DNA from: an uncultured Clostridia bacterium
GTDB taxonomy: Bacteria > Bacillota > Clostridia > Christensenellales > Borkfalkiaceae
DNA: 37,971 nt
Reading direction: 5' to 3'
Assembly (NCBI GenBank): GCA_947627665.1
Contig: CANQWX010000019.1
Coordinates: 1-37,971, forward strand
Positions 8,744 to 17,311 of this stretch are shown in pieces; positions within the stretch are counted from its first letter, which is position 1, and each line of letters starts with the position of its first letter. The notes beneath the pieces were generated by a model that was not told the origin of the DNA, did not search any database, and worked only from the letters and a program-made list of their open reading frames with translations. The translations under genes and the position numbers were made by a program.

Positions 8744-11700
8744 ATGAGTAAAATTTCTTGGAAAAGGGCTACGGCGCTTGTTTCCTGCTCGGCCATGCTC
8801 GCCGCTACGGCGGCGGGCGGGTTCGCCGCGCTCCCCGCGGGCGCCGCTTCGGGAAACACTTACACCGTAGACCTTCAGCAACAGCTTCAGGAGTTCGACG
8901 GCTGGGGCCTTTCCCTTTCGTGGTGGGCAACGGAGATCGGCGATTGGACGCGCATGGGTTCCTCCGGCAAGGAGAAGCGCGAAGAGATCGCGGAAGCGCT
9001 CTACGGCAAGAGCGGGCTTAACCTCAACATCGCCCGCTATAATGTGGGCGGCGGCGACGATCCCACCCATACGCACATGTCGGACGACCGCAACACCCCC
9101 GGCTGGCGGGGCGCGACGACCGAGGTCAAGCAGGACCCCTCGGGACACGACTATGTGGAAACCACCCTCGGCGACTATGTCTGGGTGGACGAAAACGGCG
9201 AGACCATTCCGTGGACGGAACTCCAAAATCTCGATACCCGCAACGACTACCGTCAGCTGTGGGTGCTCGACTGGATCCAGAACGAACACGGCGAAAACGG
9301 CCAGAACGATTACATCTCCGAGTACTATTCCAACTCGCCCCCTTATTGGATGACCATGACGGGTTGCTCCTCGGGCGGCGTAGGCTCAGGGCAGAACCTC
9401 GACCCGATGTACAACGAGGACTTCGTGGATTACTTCCTCGACGTCTATGAGTACCTCACGTCGCAGGGCTTCATCCTCGAGAATTTGCAACCCTTCAACG
9501 AATCCGGCTCCTACTTCTGGGGCGAGAACGGCGACCAGGAGGGCTGCTACTTCTCCCCGCAGCAGAAGGTGCAAATTTTGAGCCTTCTCAGAGAGAAGAT
9601 GGAAGAGCGCGGGCTTGACGTTCCCTACAACTGGGGCGACGAAACCAACACCAACGTCGCGTATGAGCAGTATTCGCAGGCGCTGGCTTATGCGACGACC
9701 GACAGCGAGGGCAACCGCGTTGCAGGCGCAGACGTCGTCAAGGGCGCAAGCCGCTATACCTATCACATTTATTCGTACGATGTGAGCGGCGCGCAGCGCT
9801 TCTACCGCGCCGCGCAGGAGGACGGCAAAGAGATCTACATGTCCGAGATCTGCTGGTCCGATCCCGCCGACAGCGGCGAGGCCGAGTACGATCCCGACTC
9901 CGTCACGACGGGCTTCCACTACACGCAGTCCATCATCGACACCGTAAAGCACGGCGGCGTGAACGGCTATGTGTTCTGGCAGGGCATGGAGGACATGGTC
10001 GGCCAGATGAAGGGCGGCACCAACTACGGGCTTATCCAGGGCGTGTACTACACGCAGGAAGAGGCCGAAGCGCAGGGCGTGGACCTCGCCTCGATGGGGC
10101 TTACCTATCAGGATTTCGTCCTCTCCAAGGCGTACTACCTCAGCGGACAATACACCAAGTATATCCGCCCCGGTTATCATTTCGTGGACGTCAACGAGAA
10201 CAACACCATGGCGGCGGTATCCCCCGACGGCGAAACGCTCGTTGTCGTCAAGCAGAACAACAGCAGCTCGGGAGAGACCTTCACCCTTGATTTCGACGGC
10301 TTCGACGCGCAGTCGGTGGAGAAGATCTATACCGATAAGCACAACAACTGGAAGCACGAGGCGGTTTCCACCACGGGCAGCAGCCTGACGGACACCGTTT
10401 CGGACTACTCCGTCACGACGTACGTCATCCACGGCAAGAACCGTTCGGGACTTGGCCGCTTCATCGATGAGAGCGCGATGCAAAGCCGGAGCGATCTTAC
10501 GGCGATCCAAACGGCGCTCGAAGAGAACGGCGACACCGAACAATTCTATCAGTCGGGCTTCTCCGCAAACGGCGGCAACGGCAAATATTTCGGCCAGACC
10601 TCCTATGCGGAAAACGGCTACCTTGCATACCGCTTCTACGGCACGGGCATCGCACTGAATTTCTTGGAAAAGAGCGATTCGGGCGCGGTCGATATCTATA
10701 TCGACGCAGACCCCGCCACCGAGGAAGCCACGGCGCATGTCGACCTCTATTCGGCGACGCAAGTGAAGGGGGTACGCGCTTACCGCAACAACACCCTCGA
10801 AGAGGGCTGGCACACCGTCTATGTCAAGACGACCGCAGGCACACACGGAAGCTGGTCCAACCTTGACGGCGCGGTGATCTACACCTCGCAGGATGTTGAA
10901 CCGAACGAATACAAGCTCACCGTCGACTCCGCCCTGAGCTTCAACGGCGACGTGCTCTTCCACTACACCGCAGAGGGGCTGGACGGCTACGACCTGACCG
11001 CCGAAATTTATCGGAACGGCGTTTGGAGCGAACCGGAGGACGTAAGCCTTGACGAGGGCGTGGGCAGTTTTGCCTTCGACGGCAAGGAGCTTCGCCTCCG
11101 CCTGGTGGCGACGAGCGGCACCCAAAAGGTGCTTTCCCCCGAATATGCGTTAAAGACCGTTGCCATGGAAACGACGGATGGGGTGCTCTACTTTGTGGAC
11201 TGCGGCACGGCCGATCCCTACACCCTGTCCACGGGCGCCGTGCTCGGCACCTTGCAGAGCAGTTCCGACCAACCCTACGGCGAGGACCCCTTCACGGCGA
11301 ACACCTGGGGCTATAAGGGCAGCTTCTCCGAGGCGTACTACGCGCCCGACGAGGCGATGAGCTCGATGTGGCCCCTCGAAAAGCTGACGGGGAACGAGGA
11401 GAACACCGCCATCGAGTATGTGTTCACCATTCCCGAAGCGGGCAGCTACAAAGTTTCGCTCGGCTTCTTCGGCGGCGAAGACGGATGGGGCACCCGCACC
11501 GTGAAGGCGACGATCGGCGATCAAACCAAGAATGCCGTGCTCAACGAGAATGAGTACACGGGCCTCTTCTTCGACGTCACGACGACGGAAGAGGGCGAGG
11601 TGATCACGGTCAAGGTCGAGCATGTATCGGGCGACAGCGCGCTTCTTTCCCTCATCGCCATCACCGAGGCGGACGTACAGCTCCCGCTCTACACGACGGG

Positions 11701-13810
11701 CGGCGCCTCCGATCTCGGCCAATATGCAGGCACGTCCGAGGACATCTTCATCGGTGAGGATATCTATGCAAAACTTGCCGAAAAGTCCTTCGACCTTTAC
11801 TACACCGACGGCAGCCACGAAACGCTCACCTTTGACGACGCGAACGTGACCGTTGGGCTTTCGAGCATCTCCATCAACCAACCTGCAAAGGCGGAATTCT
11901 TCTTCGAAGAAGCGGGGATCCGCTGCTACTACACCTACCGTTGGATGCAGGAGGGCGGCTCGCAGCTCTACTACAACATCGACTGCGCTTACGTTAAGGA
12001 AGGTGGCACGCCTCCCGAAGATGCGAGCGCGCTCGGCACCAAGCAGTCCACCACGCACGACCGTCAATTCGGTACGGATACCACGGGCACGAGCTGGGGC
12101 TATGTCGGCAGCCATTACAACGACGGCATCAACTGGGCGGACGACAAGGAGAACAAGTGGTCCATCCGCGAAGGGAAGGACGGCTCCGGCAACAAGAAGT
12201 ATGCCGAGTACAAGATGACGGGCTTCAAGCCCGATGAGCCTCTCCGCATCGAGGTCGCGGGGCATTGCTCGAGCTGGTCTACGCGTGAGTACGACGTTCT
12301 CGTGAACGGTACCAAGGTCGGCACGGTGATGTTGATCTCGAATGCAAATCCCACTACCGTATCCTTCGAGGGCGAAAACGTCGTGGCGGACGGAAACGGC
12401 GAGCTTGTCGTCAGATGTCAGCAGAATGTGGGCGACGGGCCTCAGGTCGGTTTCATCAAGGTCTACTCGACGGCTCCCGACCTGCCCGCAGATACGCAGA
12501 TCACCGCCGACAAGACGGAGATCGCGCGGGATGACACCGTCACCCTCTCGGGACTTAACACGAATGCGACCGTCTACGTCTATGACGAGAACGACGTGAT
12601 GACGGGTTCCTTTAAGCCCGAAGCGGCAACGCAGACCTTCGACGTTGCGGACTATCTGCCCGCTACCTCTTACGAGCTGCACCTCACGCAGGCGGTTTCG
12701 GCAGGCGAAGAGGGGACCAATCCTTCTCCCGAACTCGTGCTCTCGGCGGGGACCCCTGCGGCAGTGCTCGACGTCGAGATCACGCAGGACACGGCGTACG
12801 TCAAGGACGGCGACGTTTCCGTCGTCACCTTCGTGCCCGTCGTTCCCGAGGGCGCCGGCATCACTTCGCTCACGCTGACTACCCCCGACGGCGTAAACTA
12901 CAACCTGCTCGAGAACTTCTTCTTCCGCGCTACGCTCAACGGCAATTACAAGGTCACCCTTGTCACGCTCGGCAACAAGTTCGAGAAGCAGTTCACGGTC
13001 GACAACATCGACGCCGTTGACTTCGGCGCTTCCCTCTCCACCGAAACGTGGACGAAGGAGAACGTCGTTCTGACCCTTGCTCCCACCGCCAAGAGCGGCG
13101 TTAGCTCCGTCCTCATCGACGGCGCCGCGGCGACCAAGGGCGCGGACGGCAAGTACACCCTCACCGCGGCAGAAAACGGCGAGCACACCGTCAAAGTGAC
13201 GACGGAGGCGGGCTTCGAGTACGAGCGCACCTTCACGGTCGGCAACATCGACAAGAGCACGCCCACCCTTTCGCTCAACGTGTCCTACACGGCGGCGGGC
13301 GTCATGGTGGAATATACCGCGGAAACGCTCTCGGGCGGCAAGCTCTACGCCGACCTCAACGGCACCTCCCGCGAGATCACCGATGAAAACCGCTTCTACC
13401 TCACCGACGAAGGCGACTACGAGATCTACTTCGTGAACGGCGCCGGCACGAGCACCGAAAAGCAGGTGTATCATGTCCGCTACGGCGCGGAGAATTCCCA
13501 GCTTGCCAACGTCACCCTCGACAAGGAGGGCGTCATCACCGCGACCGCCAAGAACGGCACGGCGGATGTCAAGCTCTACCGCGCGGGCGAAGCGGAGGCG
13601 ATCGGCTCTCTGAAAGCGGAAAAAGCGGGCAAGTACTATCTCGAGATCGTAAGCGGCACCGAACGCGAGATCGTCGTCATCGACACCTTCTCGATCGCCG
13701 AAGGCGGCTGTGCCGGTGAGATCGATACCCTTGCGGCTGTACTCGGCGCGATCGTGCTTCTGGCCGGCGCGGCGGCAGTCACCCTTGTGAGAAGGAGGAA
13801 GAACTCATGA
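8744..13810 (+). CDS. Giant anchored GH30 glycosidase, endo-beta-1,6-galactanase-like
   Basis: A 1688-residue surface enzyme. A signal peptide (about 1-35) is followed by the barrel starting QEFDGWGLSLSWWA, the opening seen in GH30 subfamily 5-type endo-beta-1,6-galactanases. E253 in LQPFNE is the expected acid/base, with a conserved QEGC downstream, and E368 in MSEICW the nucleophile. A beta-sandwich side domain ends near residue 565. After it come a CBM-like domain (about 566-720), two malectin-like modules with [YF]-x-x-D-C and W-G-Y-x-G-S motifs (about 810-985 and 1070-1245) and tandem Ig-like modules. The C-terminus is Gly-Gly-Cys, one membrane helix and RRRKNS; no LPXTG is present. It overlaps the next gene by ATGA. 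Galactan as substrate fits the GH35 and importer genes but is inferred. Confidence 0.83.
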   Translation: MSKISWKRATALVSCSAMLAATAAGGFAALPAGAASGNTYTVDLQQQLQEFDGWGLSLSWWATEIGDWTRMGSSGKEKREEIAEALYGKSGLNLNIARYNVGGGDDPTHTHMSDDRNTPGWRGATTEVKQDPSGHDYVETTLGDYVWVDENGETIPWTELQNLDTRNDYRQLWVLDWIQNEHGENGQNDYISEYYSNSPPYWMTMTGCSSGGVGSGQNLDPMYNEDFVDYFLDVYEYLTSQGFILENLQPFNESGSYFWGENGDQEGCYFSPQQKVQILSLLREKMEERGLDVPYNWGDETNTNVAYEQYSQALAYATTDSEGNRVAGADVVKGASRYTYHIYSYDVSGAQRFYRAAQEDGKEIYMSEICWSDPADSGEAEYDPDSVTTGFHYTQSIIDTVKHGGVNGYVFWQGMEDMVGQMKGGTNYGLIQGVYYTQEEAEAQGVDLASMGLTYQDFVLSKAYYLSGQYTKYIRPGYHFVDVNENNTMAAVSPDGETLVVVKQNNSSSGETFTLDFDGFDAQSVEKIYTDKHNNWKHEAVSTTGSSLTDTVSDYSVTTYVIHGKNRSGLGRFIDESAMQSRSDLTAIQTALEENGDTEQFYQSGFSANGGNGKYFGQTSYAENGYLAYRFYGTGIALNFLEKSDSGAVDIYIDADPATEEATAHVDLYSATQVKGVRAYRNNTLEEGWHTVYVKTTAGTHGSWSNLDGAVIYTSQDVEPNEYKLTVDSALSFNGDVLFHYTAEGLDGYDLTAEIYRNGVWSEPEDVSLDEGVGSFAFDGKELRLRLVATSGTQKVLSPEYALKTVAMETTDGVLYFVDCGTADPYTLSTGAVLGTLQSSSDQPYGEDPFTANTWGYKGSFSEAYYAPDEAMSSMWPLEKLTGNEENTAIEYVFTIPEAGSYKVSLGFFGGEDGWGTRTVKATIGDQTKNAVLNENEYTGLFFDVTTTEEGEVITVKVEHVSGDSALLSLIAITEADVQLPLYTTGGASDLGQYAGTSEDIFIGEDIYAKLAEKSFDLYYTDGSHETLTFDDANVTVGLSSISINQPAKAEFFFEEAGIRCYYTYRWMQEGGSQLYYNIDCAYVKEGGTPPEDASALGTKQSTTHDRQFGTDTTGTSWGYVGSHYNDGINWADDKENKWSIREGKDGSGNKKYAEYKMTGFKPDEPLRIEVAGHCSSWSTREYDVLVNGTKVGTVMLISNANPTTVSFEGENVVADGNGELVVRCQQNVGDGPQVGFIKVYSTAPDLPADTQITADKTEIARDDTVTLSGLNTNATVYVYDENDVMTGSFKPEAATQTFDVADYLPATSYELHLTQAVSAGEEGTNPSPELVLSAGTPAAVLDVEITQDTAYVKDGDVSVVTFVPVVPEGAGITSLTLTTPDGVNYNLLENFFFRATLNGNYKVTLVTLGNKFEKQFTVDNIDAVDFGASLSTETWTKENVVLTLAPTAKSGVSSVLIDGAAATKGADGKYTLTAAENGEHTVKVTTEAGFEYERTFTVGNIDKSTPTLSLNVSYTAAGVMVEYTAETLSGGKLYADLNGTSREITDENRFYLTDEGDYEIYFVNGAGTSTEKQVYHVRYGAENSQLANVTLDKEGVITATAKNGTADVKLYRAGEAEAIGSLKAEKAGKYYLEIVSGTEREIVVIDTFSIAEGGCAGEIDTLAAVLGAIVLLAGAAAVTLVRRRKNS

Positions 13811-16320
13811 ACGCTAAGACCAAAAATAAAGTGATCGCGCTCGTTTCGGGCGCCGCTGCGATCTGCCTCGGCGGGGCGATCGCCATGACCGCCACCGCTA
13901 CCGCCCGCAAGGCGCTTGCGGCTGCGGCCTCCTGCGAGGCGTTTGTCAACGTCGGCGCCAATGCCGACGCGGCCGCCACCGACGCTCTGCTCGGGCTTAC
14001 CGCGCAAAACTTCGAGGCGGAAGAGGCGGGGACCGTCACGGAGGGCAGCACGCTGTTCTCCTCCTATGCTACGGGCGCTTCCTACACGATGACCGTTTCC
14101 GCGGCGGGCAGCTACCGCATCTCCGTCGCACTCAAGGCGGAAGAGGGCAAAACGCTCACCGTGGCAGGCAAGCCCGTTCCCCTTACAGGGAAGAGCGGCA
14201 ACTGCGTCATTCCCGTCACCGAAACGCTCTCCGGCACGACGGTGGACGTCTCCTACGACGGCGCGCTCTGCGGCGTGCTCGTGGCGTCCGAGACCGAAAA
14301 AGTGCTCATGACGGCGGACTATGCCCCCGGGCAGGTCGTTTCCTACGGCGCCCTGCTCTCGGAGGAACTTGACGGCGCCACGGCGCACTATTCCGACGGC
14401 ACCACCGCGGAACTTGCGATCGAATACGGCGATATCAACGCAGGCACGGGCGTCAACGTCAACTTCACGACGATCGACGTCACGGGTACGGTCGAGGCGG
14501 AGGGCGTTACGATCCCCGTAAAGCGCTACCTCACCACCATGCCCGACGGGCTTGTCTACTTCATCAACTGCGGCTCTTCCACCGAACCCGAACCTTCCAT
14601 CGTGCGCGACGACTTCAATACGGAAGCGGAGTACAGGGCGGAACAGCAGGCGACCATCGACGGTTATTACAGCTATAACCAGACCGTGTTCGACCACTAC
14701 GGCACGAGCCTCATCAACTACGGCACGCCCGACCGCCAGACCTCGAAAGGCGGCGACTGGGGCGTCTACACAGGCTCCAAGCACTTCGCTCCCGGCGACG
14801 CGACCTTCCCTTACAACTCCGCGCGCTGGACGGGCGGCGGCAACGGCGTGACCGATATGGGCTACATGCTCTCGGGCTTGAACGCTTCGGAGAGCTACCG
14901 CGTCTGGTTCGGCACGCTGTCCCATTGGCACGGCCGTACTTCCAACATCACCTTTAACGGCGAAGTCGTCGGCGAACCCACCATCTCCATTCCTTCGAGC
15001 AAGTCGTTCACCATCTTCGAGAACGTCAAACCCGACGGCGCGGGCAAAGTGGATATCCACCTGACGCAGGTGGGTTCCCAAAACGAACCCACCCTCTGCT
15101 TCATCGCCGTGCAGCCGATGAGCGTGGAACTTCCCAAGGCGCCCGCAGCGCCGCAGGGACCTTCCATGGTCGGCATGGAGGACACCTCCATCGCGCTCAC
15201 GGGGCTTACCGATGGCGCCAAGGTCCAGCTCTACAACGCAGAACGCCCGCAGCAGCTCCTCTATGAGGAAGCCGTGGACCTCTCCAAGGTAAGCGAAGAG
15301 GGCGTTTACACCCTCGACTGGGGCAAGACGCTCGAAGTTTCGCAGTTCCGCATCGTGCAGGTCAACGCAGGCGGCACGAGCGCCGCGCTTCTGGTGTCCA
15401 TCACCGACATCCGCAACTTCCGCGCCTATCTCGCCGATGACGGTTACACCACCGGCACCGCGACGGTGTGCGTGGAGGCGGAAGCGGACAGCGGCATCGT
15501 CGGCTGGTCCTACCGCTTCGGCGAATACGGCCAGACCCACTCCGTTTCGCTCGACCGTCCCCACAAGCTCGAAGGCAGCTTCGAGGCAGAGGAGAACGGC
15601 GTCTACTTCATCGTCGTCACCTCGGGGCTTGGCGTCACCTATTCGGAGTCGATCGAGGTCGGCACCATCGACCCGTCTGCTCCCGTCATCGACCTCACGC
15701 CTTCCGCGGAGGGGTGGAGCAACGGCAAGTACAACGTTTCGCTCGGCGTCGAGGCCGTGGCGCCCGTGACCGAGTATAAGCTCTACCGCAACGGCAAGAC
15801 GGTCGCCTCCGAAACGACCGCTCCCGCGACCATCTCCTTCACCGAAACAGGCGAGTACGTCGTCTACGTCAAGACGGCTGCGGGACAGACCGCCACGAGC
15901 GCGCTCCGCGTCAGCGAACGCCCCGTGACGACCGTCGTGCGCAAATCTTACGACAGAAGGCAGCTCCGTTACTCCTTCGGCGACAGCACCGACTACATCG
16001 TGTACTCCGTCACCGCGTACCAGCTGCTCGAAAACGGCGTTTCCAAGATGACGATCGCGGACGGCAACCAGATGGACGTCTATGAAGAGGGCACCTACGT
16101 CGTGACCGTGCTCACCAAGGACGGCTCGGTGGAGATGTTCGCGCTCAACGTCGAAAAGTCTGATTTCAGTGCGGACGGCGTGGGCGTCGTCGAATTCGGC
16201 GGCTCGGGCGGATGTTCCTCCGTGATCTCCGTTTCCTCCGCCGTGGCGGGCGGCCTGATCGTCGCAGCGGCGGCGGCCGTGGTCACCCTGTCCGTGAGAA
16301 GAAAGAAGAGGGAATCGTAA
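13807..16320 (+). CDS. Anchored modular surface protein, malectin-like and Ig-like domains
   Basis: An 837-residue secreted protein without a recognisable catalytic domain. A signal peptide covers about 1-40. An N-terminal beta-rich part leads to a malectin-like module (about residues 246-440) that opens with YFINCG and contains W-G-V-Y-T-G-S, the same pattern found in the GH30 neighbour. Ig-like modules follow, with a VGTIDPSAP junction matching VGNIDKSTP in the GH30 protein. The C-terminus has GGSGGC, a membrane helix and RRKKRES. Its start codon overlaps the GH30 stop, so the two are probably made together. It may be a glycan-binding partner that holds substrate for the GH30 enzyme. Function is inferred only from architecture and coupling. 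Confidence 0.8.
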   Translation: MNAKTKNKVIALVSGAAAICLGGAIAMTATATARKALAAAASCEAFVNVGANADAAATDALLGLTAQNFEAEEAGTVTEGSTLFSSYATGASYTMTVSAAGSYRISVALKAEEGKTLTVAGKPVPLTGKSGNCVIPVTETLSGTTVDVSYDGALCGVLVASETEKVLMTADYAPGQVVSYGALLSEELDGATAHYSDGTTAELAIEYGDINAGTGVNVNFTTIDVTGTVEAEGVTIPVKRYLTTMPDGLVYFINCGSSTEPEPSIVRDDFNTEAEYRAEQQATIDGYYSYNQTVFDHYGTSLINYGTPDRQTSKGGDWGVYTGSKHFAPGDATFPYNSARWTGGGNGVTDMGYMLSGLNASESYRVWFGTLSHWHGRTSNITFNGEVVGEPTISIPSSKSFTIFENVKPDGAGKVDIHLTQVGSQNEPTLCFIAVQPMSVELPKAPAAPQGPSMVGMEDTSIALTGLTDGAKVQLYNAERPQQLLYEEAVDLSKVSEEGVYTLDWGKTLEVSQFRIVQVNAGGTSAALLVSITDIRNFRAYLADDGYTTGTATVCVEAEADSGIVGWSYRFGEYGQTHSVSLDRPHKLEGSFEAEENGVYFIVVTSGLGVTYSESIEVGTIDPSAPVIDLTPSAEGWSNGKYNVSLGVEAVAPVTEYKLYRNGKTVASETTAPATISFTETGEYVVYVKTAAGQTATSALRVSERPVTTVVRKSYDRRQLRYSFGDSTDYIVYSVTAYQLLENGVSKMTIADGNQMDVYEEGTYVVTVLTKDGSVEMFALNVEKSDFSADGVGVVEFGGSGGCSSVISVSSAVAGGLIVAAAAAVVTLSVRRKKRES

Positions 16321-16333
16321 TATGCAGGATCGC

Positions 16334-16365
16334 CCGCGGTACGGGCGGAACGGCCCGTACCGCGG
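16334..16365 (+). promoter_or_regulatory. Intercistronic stem-loop before the AraC gene
   Basis: A perfect 13-bp stem (16334-16346 pairing with 16353-16365) with a 6-nt loop. No T-run follows, so it is not a standard intrinsic terminator. It lies in the 79-nt gap between the surface-protein gene and the regulator gene, the largest gap in the operon, and could protect or separate mRNA segments. Confidence 0.6.
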
Positions 16366-16399
16366 CGAAAAAGCATAGATCCCCGAACGGAGGGCAGTT

Positions 16400-17284
16400 A
16401 TGATCAATCTGGACTTGGGCGGCGACGTTCTGTCGGAGAAGGATCTCACGTTGTGGATCCAGCGTGTCGGTCAAGAACATTGCGACCCCAAAAAAAGGCA
16501 TGAATGGCGCAAGTGGGATTCCTATTCCTCCCTGCACTTTGTCCTCTATGGCAGCGGCGTGCTCATCTCCAACGGGAAAAAATACATGCTCTCGAAGGGC
16601 GACGTCTTCCTGCTCTTCAAGGGAAACGAGTATGAATATTACCCCGTTGCGCACGACCCGTGGTCCTACATCTGGGTGGACCTCCGCTCCAGCGACATAG
16701 AGGCAATGTTCGCGCCCTGCGGGCTTTCGCCCGAAAAGCCGTTCCTGCACCTCAACGATCTCTCCGTCTATATCGATCTGCTCAAAAATCTCTACGATTC
16801 TTACGACGCAAGCGATGTACAGCAGATCAAATGCTCGGCATACTTTCTCCTCATTTTGGGAGAACTCATCAAGCGGACGGCGCGTTTGCGGCTTGCGCGG
16901 AGCGATTCCTCCGTCAAGCAACGGCACATCCGCGAGATCGTTACCTACATGAACAACAATTACCGTCTGCCCTTAACGGTGCAGGAGATCGCGGCAAACA
17001 ATCATATTTCGGTCGGCAGGATGATGGCGCTGTTCTCGGAATTGGTCGGCATGCCGCCCCTTGCCTACCTCAACCGCCTGAGGATCTCGGTCGCGTGCGA
17101 AATGCTGAAAAAGACGAGCGCGCCGATCGGGGACATCGCGGGCGCGGTGGGCGTGGAAGATCGGCTGTACTTCTCGCGGCTCTTCAAAAAACACAAGGGA
17201 ATGAGTCCGAGAGAGTACCGCACAGGCGCCGTGGAAGAAAATCCTTACGATTGGTTGAAGGACCACAATGTGGATTTTCGTTGA
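16400..17284 (+). CDS. AraC-family transcriptional regulator
   Basis: A 294-residue regulator. The N-terminal half is a cupin-type sugar-sensing domain: SSLHFVLYGSGVL is followed by a GDVFLLFKGNEYEY strand pair around residues 50-85. The C-terminal 100 residues hold the two helix-turn-helix units of AraC proteins (LTVQEIAANNHISVGRMMALF, then IGDIAGAVGVEDRLYFSRLFKK, ending KGMSPREYR). Start ATG 16400 follows GGAGGG. Located inside the glycan operon, it most likely activates this operon in response to an imported sugar or breakdown product, and its own position would make the control autoregulatory. The target promoter is inferred to be the one near 2625. Confidence 0.93.
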   Translation: MINLDLGGDVLSEKDLTLWIQRVGQEHCDPKKRHEWRKWDSYSSLHFVLYGSGVLISNGKKYMLSKGDVFLLFKGNEYEYYPVAHDPWSYIWVDLRSSDIEAMFAPCGLSPEKPFLHLNDLSVYIDLLKNLYDSYDASDVQQIKCSAYFLLILGELIKRTARLRLARSDSSVKQRHIREIVTYMNNNYRLPLTVQEIAANNHISVGRMMALFSELVGMPPLAYLNRLRISVACEMLKKTSAPIGDIAGAVGVEDRLYFSRLFKKHKGMSPREYRTGAVEENPYDWLKDHNVDFR

Positions 17285-17311
17285 AACAGAAATCAAAAAG
17301 GAGGAAAATCT

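Noticed and set aside
16334-16365. Stem-loop as a transcription terminator
   Set aside because: No T-run follows the stem on either strand, and the downstream genes continue the same pathway.
13636-16449. 937-codon open frame on the minus strand opposite the second surface protein
   Set aside because: Same codon-shadow effect, with Arg/Asp/Gly-rich composition and no signal or motifs.
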